A DNA stretch of 6,084 nt from CAZVRZ01 sp964629965. GTDB lineage: Bacteria; Chloroflexota; Anaerolineae; Anaerolineales; UBA4823. The stretch covers positions 1-6,084 of the forward strand of contig CAZVRZ010000238.1 in NCBI GenBank assembly GCA_964629965.1. The letters run 5' to 3'. Made by a program: the position numbers and the translations under genes. This document shows, piece by piece, positions 1 through 3,456 of the stretch. The notes under the pieces are model-generated. The model was given only the letters and a program-made list of their open reading frames with translations, did no database searches and had not been told where the DNA came from. Numbering within the stretch: position 1 is the stretch's first letter; the number at the start of each line of letters is the position of its first letter.

Positions 1-1
1 C

Positions 2-1123
2 CGTAAAGGTACGGTGGTGGATATGGCTGCGGCTTCGCAGGCCATTGCTCGTTCCATCGATAAAGCCGAACGCACCTCTGGCCTGGAAATTACTTCTGCT
101 TTGGTCAGCCTGGCAGGTTCCCATGTCTCTTCGGTCAACAGTAAGGGCGTGGTAGGCATCACCGGGCGTACGATCGACCAGGATGATATTGTGCGGGCGG
201 TAGAATCTGCCCGGGCCGTGGCCATTCCGCACAATCGTGAGATTGTGCATGTCATCCAGCGCGGCTTCAATATCGACGGTCAGGACGGCATCCATTCACC
301 ATTGGGTATGCATGGTTACCGCCTGGAAGTCGAAACGCACATCATCACTGCTTCGGCCGCCACGATGGAAAATTTGCGCCAGTGCGTGGCCTCGGCTGGC
401 GTGACGATCTCACAGTTTGTACTCAATCCCCTGGCTTCAGCCGAGGTGGTCTTGAGCGAAACCGAGCGGCAGATGGGCGTGGTTGTGTGCGATATGGGCG
501 GCGGTACCACCGATATTGCCATTTTCATCGATGGCGATGTTTGGCATACCAGTGTCCTGGCGGTTGGCGGCAACCACATCACTTCTGATATTGCGCATGG
601 GTTGCGCTTGCCCGTTTCACAGGCCGAAGAGATCAAGCTGCAGCATGGCCATGCAGTGCGCTCTGAGATCAACCCGGACGAGGATTTCACCATCCGGCCC
701 TTTGGAGAGGAACACCTGGCGCAGATCAATCGCCAGGAATTGGCCAACATCATTGAGGCGCGCGTGGAAGAGATCTTTGCCCTGGTCTTGCAAGAGATCA
801 AGCGCTCTGGTTACGATGGTTTGCTACCTGCCGGTATGGTGTTGACGGGCGGATCGAGCGCCTTGCCGGGCATTCGTTCGCTGGCAGGGCGGGTGCTGGG
901 TTTGCCGGTGCGCCTGGCACAGCCCGAAAACCTGGTCGGCATGATCGATAAGCTCGAAAGCCCGGCTTTCTCCACCGGTGTGGGATTGCTGCGCTGGGCT
1001 ACTTTGATGAGCGAGTTGTCGCCTCAGAAGGGCGGCAAGCGCCCGGCGCGCCCCACTGATGTTGGCAACGATGATGATCCTTTTGCATGGCTCAAGTCTC
1101 TTTTGCGGAGATTGCTGCCATGA
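2..1123 (+). CDS. ftsA: Cell division protein FtsA, 5'-truncated by the window edge
   Basis: FtsA is an actin-like ATPase that anchors FtsZ filaments to the cytoplasmic membrane and recruits later divisome proteins. The frame is open from the first complete codon (position 2) to TGA at 1121-1123. About 45 N-terminal residues, including the first phosphate loop, lie upstream, judging by comparison with E. coli FtsA; the GTG at 14 and ATG at 23 are internal. Counting from the GTG at 14, the FtsA-specific 1C subdomain spans roughly residues 25-115. The second phosphate motif (DMGGGTTDIA) is at 160-169, followed by GGNHITSDIA at 185-194. The adenosine motif (GMVLTGGSSALPG) is at 274-286. The last 14 residues, FAWLKSLLRRLLP after an acidic stretch, look like the C-terminal amphipathic membrane-targeting helix of the family. 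ftsZ follows 159 bp downstream, the usual partner order. Family assignment is firm. Confidence 0.96.
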   Translation, partial: RKGTVVDMAAASQAIARSIDKAERTSGLEITSALVSLAGSHVSSVNSKGVVGITGRTIDQDDIVRAVESARAVAIPHNREIVHVIQRGFNIDGQDGIHSPLGMHGYRLEVETHIITASAATMENLRQCVASAGVTISQFVLNPLASAEVVLSETERQMGVVVCDMGGGTTDIAIFIDGDVWHTSVLAVGGNHITSDIAHGLRLPVSQAEEIKLQHGHAVRSEINPDEDFTIRPFGEEHLAQINRQELANIIEARVEEIFALVLQEIKRSGYDGLLPAGMVLTGGSSALPGIRSLAGRVLGLPVRLAQPENLVGMIDKLESPAFSTGVGLLRWATLMSELSPQKGGKRPARPTDVGNDDDPFAWLKSLLRRLLP

Positions 1124-1213
1124 TTGTCTACAAATCAAACTTTCTGCAGGCAGATGATCGACTATGGATGGCGATGGGTTTGGTTCAACCTTCGCCCTTC
1201 ATCGCCCGTCATT

Positions 1214-1228
1214 CGCCGCCGGCCGGCG
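1214..1228. repeat. GC-rich palindrome in the ftsA-ftsZ gap
   Basis: CGCCGGCCGGCG at 1217-1228 is a perfect 12-base palindrome. In RNA, CGCCG (1214-1218) can also pair with CGGCG (1224-1228) around a 5-nt loop. It lies about 40 bases upstream of the ftsZ ribosome binding site and has no T run after it, so it is not an intrinsic terminator. A protein-binding site or an mRNA processing or stability element is possible. A chance GC-rich palindrome is equally plausible. I see no convincing -35/-10 promoter in this gap. Confidence 0.35.
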
Positions 1229-1267
1229 TCGGACGGAATACAACAACACAGTATTTCTATTCAGTAA

Positions 1268-1274
1268 GAGGAGG
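1268..1274 (+). promoter_or_regulatory. Strong Shine-Dalgarno site of ftsZ
   Basis: GAGGAGG ends 8 bases before the ATG at 1283. This fixes the ftsZ start and predicts efficient translation, in line with FtsZ being an abundant protein made in excess over FtsA. Confidence 0.85.
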
Positions 1275-1282
1275 ATTGTAAA

Positions 1283-2485
1283 ATGACCGCAAACAGTAAT
1301 TTGAACCAGATAGAGTCCTTTGCCCACATCAAGGTCGTGGGTGTAGGCGGCGGCGGCTGCAATGCCGTCGAGCGTATGATCAAGCAAAACTTGACGGGAG
1401 TGGATTTCATAGCCGTCAATACCGATGCTCAGGCGCTCATGCTCTCCAGCGCTCCCACTCGGGTGCGCATTGGCGAGAAACTGACACGTGGCCTCGGCTC
1501 GGGCGGCAACCCTGATCAGGGCAGCAAGGCTGCTGAGGAGTCAGCCGAGGAGCTGTACACCGTCTTGAAAGGCGCCGACATGGTCTTCATCACAGCCGGC
1601 ATGGGCGGCGGCACCGGCACCGGCGCCAGCCCGATCGTGGCCCAGGTAGCCAAGGACTGCGGCGCGCTGACGATTGGCGTTGTCACCCGGCCCTTCACTT
1701 TTGAGGGCTCTCGCCGCATCCAGTCGGCCGAGGCAGGTATTAGCAAGCTCAAGGAGAAATCTGATACCTTGATCGTGATTCCCAACGATCGCCTGCTGCA
1801 GATCGTGGACAAGCGTTCTAACCTGCAAGATGCATTTCGCCTGGCAGACGATGTGCTGCGCCAGGGTGTGCAGGGTATCTCCGAGTTGATCACCGTACCC
1901 GGCTTGATCAACCTGGACTTTGCCGACGTCAAGACCATCATGTCGGAGGGCGGAGCCGCCCTGATGGCTGTCGGCCATGCGGAGGGTGAAGATCGCGCCC
2001 GCCTGGCGGCCGAGCAGGCTATTTCCAGCCAGCTTTTGGATATTACCATTGATGGTGCTCGTGGTATTCTGTTCAATGTGACCGGCGGCCCCGATATGAC
2101 CTTGTTCGAGGTTAACCAGGCTGCTGCCATCATTAAGGATACCGCCCACCCCGATGTGAACCTGATCTTTGGCGCGGTCATCGATCCCAACATGGGTGAT
2201 GAGATGCGCATTACTGTGATTGCCACTGGTTTTGAACGCACCAACGCCCCTCGCCGGGTAGTAGAGCAGCCGGTGCATCGTCCCGTCGAGAACCGCTCGA
2301 GTGCTCGCCCATCCGAAATCCGCGAAGCGCGTGATAACCGTGAGCCTCGCAGCAGTCGGGATTCGCAAGAGCCTCGTGATTTTGCGCCGGTCAACAAACC
2401 GCGTGTCACTTTCGATACGCTGACCATCAACACAGACGACCTGGACGTGCCGACCTTCTTGCGAAAATACGTAGTCGATAAGTAA
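1283..2485 (+). CDS. ftsZ: Cell division protein FtsZ (tubulin-like GTPase)
   Basis: FtsZ polymerises in a GTP-dependent way into the Z-ring at midcell. The 400-residue product is close to the usual family length and appears complete. The N-terminal nucleotide-binding domain starts with VVGVGGGGCNAV (18-29). The tubulin signature GGGTGTG is at 108-114, and FTFEGSRR follows at 138-145. The T7 loop NLDFADVK (210-217) carries the catalytic acidic residues D212 and D215, which complete the GTPase site of the next subunit. The C-terminal domain runs to about residue 318. Residues about 320-384 form a low-complexity linker rich in Arg, Glu, Pro and Ser, with a near-duplicate 9-residue unit. The tail DDLDVPTFLRKY (385-396) is the conserved C-terminal peptide that binds FtsA and other tethers. 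The start is set by GAGGAGG 8 bases upstream, with only a short extension before the core. All key residues are present. Confidence 0.99.
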   Translation: MTANSNLNQIESFAHIKVVGVGGGGCNAVERMIKQNLTGVDFIAVNTDAQALMLSSAPTRVRIGEKLTRGLGSGGNPDQGSKAAEESAEELYTVLKGADMVFITAGMGGGTGTGASPIVAQVAKDCGALTIGVVTRPFTFEGSRRIQSAEAGISKLKEKSDTLIVIPNDRLLQIVDKRSNLQDAFRLADDVLRQGVQGISELITVPGLINLDFADVKTIMSEGGAALMAVGHAEGEDRARLAAEQAISSQLLDITIDGARGILFNVTGGPDMTLFEVNQAAAIIKDTAHPDVNLIFGAVIDPNMGDEMRITVIATGFERTNAPRRVVEQPVHRPVENRSSARPSEIREARDNREPRSSRDSQEPRDFAPVNKPRVTFDTLTINTDDLDVPTFLRKYVVDK

Positions 2486-2520
2486 TCTTTTCTTGCTAGC
2501 GTGAATGGTTTTAGGAAGTC

Positions 2521-2544
2521 CCCAGGCTCTCTACGGGCCTTGGG
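2521..2544 (+). repeat. Hairpin just downstream of ftsZ
   Basis: CCCAGGCTC (2521-2529) can pair with GGGCCTTGGG (2535-2544) with one bulged T and one G-U pair, around a 5-nt loop. It begins 36 bases after the ftsZ stop. No T run follows, so it is more likely an mRNA 3'-end stabiliser, or part of a larger structure, than an intrinsic terminator. A small TGGCT/AGCCA hairpin (2546-2558) follows directly. Confidence 0.45.
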
Positions 2545-2571
2545 CTGGCTGGTAGCCATTCGGTTTGGGTA

Positions 2572-2608
2572 TTGGAGACTGCCGGAACCTCCTCCCGGCG
2601 GTCTCTAA
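2572..2608 (+). repeat. 14-bp-stem inverted repeat (hairpin 2)
   Basis: Positions 2572-2585 pair with 2595-2608 around a 9-nt loop (AACCTCCTC). The 14 pairs include two G-U wobbles; the central part is GAGACTGCCGG against CCGGCGGTCTC. No T run follows. Part of the left arm (2579-2586, CTGCCGGA) is also perfectly complementary to TCCGGCAG at 2631-2638, so two mutually exclusive folds are possible. Confidence 0.6.
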
Positions 2609-2610
2609 CC

Positions 2611-2627
2611 GCGGGCCTGGTGCCCGC
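2611..2627 (+). repeat. Short GC hairpin (hairpin 3)
   Basis: GCGGGC (2611-2616) and GCCCGC (2622-2627) form a perfect 6-bp stem with a 5-nt loop, only two bases after the preceding long hairpin. It would sit inside the loop closed by the alternative 2579-2586/2631-2638 pairing, where it could form one arm of a branched RNA. Confidence 0.5.
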
Positions 2628-2635
2628 AGATCCGG

Positions 2636-2684
2636 CAGCCTGCCTCACCCCATATCTGCCTTCGCATGGGGTTGAGGCAGGTTG
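2636..2684 (+). terminator. Long hairpin, possible ftsZ transcript terminator
   Basis: CCTGCCTCACCCCAT (2639-2653) pairs with ATGGGGTTGAGGCAGG (2666-2681), with a single bulged T, around a 12-nt loop. Flanking bases extend the stem to about 18 pairs (2636-2684), including one G-U. The following bases, GGATTTATTT, are only moderately T-rich and not immediately adjacent. It is therefore either an imperfect intrinsic terminator or an RNA-stabilising stem. It is the strongest stem between the ftsZ stop and the nrdR promoter. The structure is seen directly; the termination role is inferred. Confidence 0.5.
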
Positions 2685-2702
2685 GATTTATTTAAAGAGG
2701 GG

Positions 2703-2717
2703 TTGGGTTATACCCAA
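2703..2717. repeat. Small hairpin TTGGGT-TAT-ACCCAA
   Basis: A perfect 6-bp inverted repeat with a 3-nt loop, followed by three more A bases. GGTTGGGT at 2701-2708 is also perfectly complementary to ACCCAACC at 2839-2846 in the nrdR leader. That pairing could form only in a transcript reading through from ftsZ. A short stem like this could arise by chance. Confidence 0.35.
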
Positions 2718-2744
2718 AAAACCGCTCGCAGCCCAATTCGCAAT

Positions 2745-2790
2745 CACCTTAAAATATGGAAAACCCCCATATTTTTAAGGTGGGGTTTTC
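2745..2790. terminator. AT-rich hairpin with a competing downstream stem, possible terminator
   Basis: CACCTTAAAATATGG (2745-2759) pairs with CCATATTTTTAAGGTG (2767-2782) with one bulged T, leaving a 7-nt loop AAAACCC. An alternative stem, GAAAACCCC (2759-2767) with GGGGTTTTC (2782-2790), is a perfect 9-bp match and excludes the top and base of the first. The right arm GGGGTTTT ends in a four-T run, so the alternative fold resembles a weak intrinsic terminator. The element ends 9 bases before the -35 box of the nrdR promoter, where it would separate ftsZ transcription from nrdR. A binding site or small mobile palindrome are other readings. Confidence 0.5.
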
Positions 2791-2799
2791 ATAAAAGTC

Positions 2800-2828
2800 T
2801 TGCAATAGTTCTACATGTGTGCTAAAAT
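2800..2828 (+). promoter_or_regulatory. Predicted housekeeping (sigma-70 type) promoter of nrdR
   Basis: The -35 box TTGCAA (2800-2805; four of six consensus bases) is followed by an ideal 17-bp spacer. The -10 box is TAAAAT (2823-2828; five of six), with TGC just before it forming an extended -10. Transcription would start near 2835, giving a leader of about 80 bases. It is the best promoter match I see in the window and lies in the locally AT-rich part of the gap. It implies that nrdR, and probably nrdJ, can be transcribed independently of ftsA-ftsZ. Confidence 0.65.
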
Positions 2829-2834
2829 CAATAC

Positions 2835-2916
2835 ACTTACCCAACCTGTAGGGGGGCGATGTGAGGAACCCCCCACCTGTGGGGGTACAAATATATGTTG
2901 ATTTGCGAGCGTAACA
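2835..2916 (+). promoter_or_regulatory. nrdR leader with competing G/C-tract hairpins and a possible leader peptide
   Basis: A direct repeat, ACCTGT followed by a G tract, occurs at 2844-2856 and 2875-2885, 31 bases apart. The single C tract at 2869-2874 can pair with the first G tract (2851-2856, 12-nt loop). Alternatively, CCCCCA (2870-2875) can pair with TGGGGG (2880-2885, loop CCTG). The two stems exclude each other. GTG at 2861 opens an 17-codon frame (MRNPPPVGVQIYVDLRA) ending in TAA at 2912-2914, two bases before the nrdR ATG, with the first G tract 4 bases upstream as a possible ribosome site. ACAAATATATGTTG (2887-2900) has a weak resemblance to NrdR boxes. The structures are visible in the sequence; regulation is inferred. 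I saw no cobalamin-riboswitch B12-box motif. Confidence 0.35.
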
Positions 2917-3366
2917 ATGCGTTGTCCGTACTGTAAAAATGAGAATTCCAGGGTTGTGGATACCACCCATGATTTGCGTGGTGGTGTGCGACGCAGGCGG
3001 GAATGTGAAGATTGTGGACAGCGTTTTAGTACGTACGAAAGACCCATTTTAGCCACGCCTTTGATCATAAAACAGGATGGTACTCGAGAGGAATTTGACC
3101 GCGAGAAGTTGATCCGCGGTATCCGCATTTCATGCGCCAAGCGCCCGGTTTCGGCTGCTGATATTGAGCGCCTGGTGGGGGAAATTGAATCCGCCCTGCA
3201 ATCATTGGGTAGGGCGGAAGTATCATCACGTGTCGTAGGCGATATGGTGATTGCCGGTTTGAAAGGGCTGGATCATATTGCTTATATCCGTTATGCTATC
3301 GTTTATCTTGGTTTGGACGACCTGCGTTCTATTCGCAGCGAAATCGATCGTTTGCTAGAAGCGTAA
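2917..3366 (+). CDS. nrdR: Transcriptional repressor NrdR (zinc ribbon plus ATP-cone)
   Basis: NrdR represses ribonucleotide reductase genes when bound dATP signals ample precursor supply. The 149-residue product has the usual family length. An N-terminal zinc ribbon uses C3, C6, C30 and C33 (MRCPYC, then CEDC), with the basic run RRRR at 25-28 in the DNA-binding part. The ATP-cone covers about residues 46-136, starting with LIIKQDGTREEFDREKL (49-65) and including KRPVS (75-79) and HIAYIRYAIVY (120-130). An in-frame TGA at 2899-2901 leaves the ATG at 2917 as the first ATG, and it gives the canonical MRCPYC start. No clear Shine-Dalgarno precedes it (only GAG at 2907-2909), unlike ftsZ and nrdJ. 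Translation may be weak or coupled to the possible leader peptide. Its neighbour nrdJ is a plausible regulatory target. Base composition is lower in GC than nrdJ. Confidence 0.97.
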   Translation: MRCPYCKNENSRVVDTTHDLRGGVRRRRECEDCGQRFSTYERPILATPLIIKQDGTREEFDREKLIRGIRISCAKRPVSAADIERLVGEIESALQSLGRAEVSSRVVGDMVIAGLKGLDHIAYIRYAIVYLGLDDLRSIRSEIDRLLEA

Positions 3367-3375
3367 CCTTTTTTC

Positions 3376-3410
3376 TTTCAGGCAAAGGTGTTCTTGCCTG
3401 GGGTCTTTTT
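3376..3410 (+). terminator. Intrinsic-terminator-like hairpin between nrdR and nrdJ
   Basis: CAGGCAA (3379-3385) and TTGCCTG (3394-3400) form a perfect 7-bp stem with an 8-nt loop. TTT before and GGG after (3376-3378 with 3401-3403) can extend it by three G-U pairs. TCTTTTT follows at 3404-3410. It starts 10 bases after the nrdR stop. It may end many transcripts after nrdR or reduce read-through into nrdJ. I found no convincing second promoter between it and nrdJ, so attenuation fits better than a complete stop. Confidence 0.6.
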
Positions 3411-3442
3411 GTCTTGGTTATCTGTCGAAAATATCACCGGTT

Positions 3443-3448
3443 AGGAGG
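3443..3448 (+). promoter_or_regulatory. Strong Shine-Dalgarno site of nrdJ
   Basis: AGGAGG lies 8 bases before the ATG at 3457 and fixes the nrdJ start. An in-frame TTG at 3451 is too close to this site to be used. Confidence 0.85.
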
Positions 3449-3456
3449 AATTGCTG

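Noticed and set aside
1124..1260. A separate ftsZ promoter in the ftsA-ftsZ gap
   Set aside because: TTGTCT (1124-1129) and TTGGTT-like sequences have no acceptable -10 at the right spacing. TATTTC (1252-1257) has only TCGGAC as its -35.
1087..1281. A 64-codon + strand frame from the end of ftsA through the gap before ftsZ
   Set aside because: It starts inside ftsA, has no ribosome site, and gives a composition unlike a real protein. The gap is better read as leader sequence.
1516..2559. A 347-codon and an overlapping 275-codon open frame on the minus strand opposite ftsZ
   Set aside because: Both are shadows of the highly conserved FtsZ frame and show no recognisable domain.
2572..2778. 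A 68-codon + strand frame in the ftsZ-nrdR gap
   Set aside because: It begins with TTG inside a hairpin arm, has no ribosome site, and runs through three inverted repeats. RNA structure explains the sequence better.
2486..2916. Cobalamin riboswitch upstream of the nrdR-nrdJ module
   Set aside because: It is expected in principle because NrdJ needs adenosylcobalamin, but I find no GCCACTG-like B12 box. The distance from the predicted start to nrdR (about 80 bases) is also too short for this riboswitch.
2749..2970. A 73-codon minus-strand frame over the nrdR promoter and start
   Set aside because: It overlaps a well-supported promoter and the nrdR zinc-ribbon codons, and no similarity is recognised.
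3409..3437. A second promoter before nrdJ (TTGTCT or TTGGTT as -35)
   Set aside because: At 16-18 bp spacing the -10 positions read like TATCAC or CACCGG, poor matches with no extended -10.
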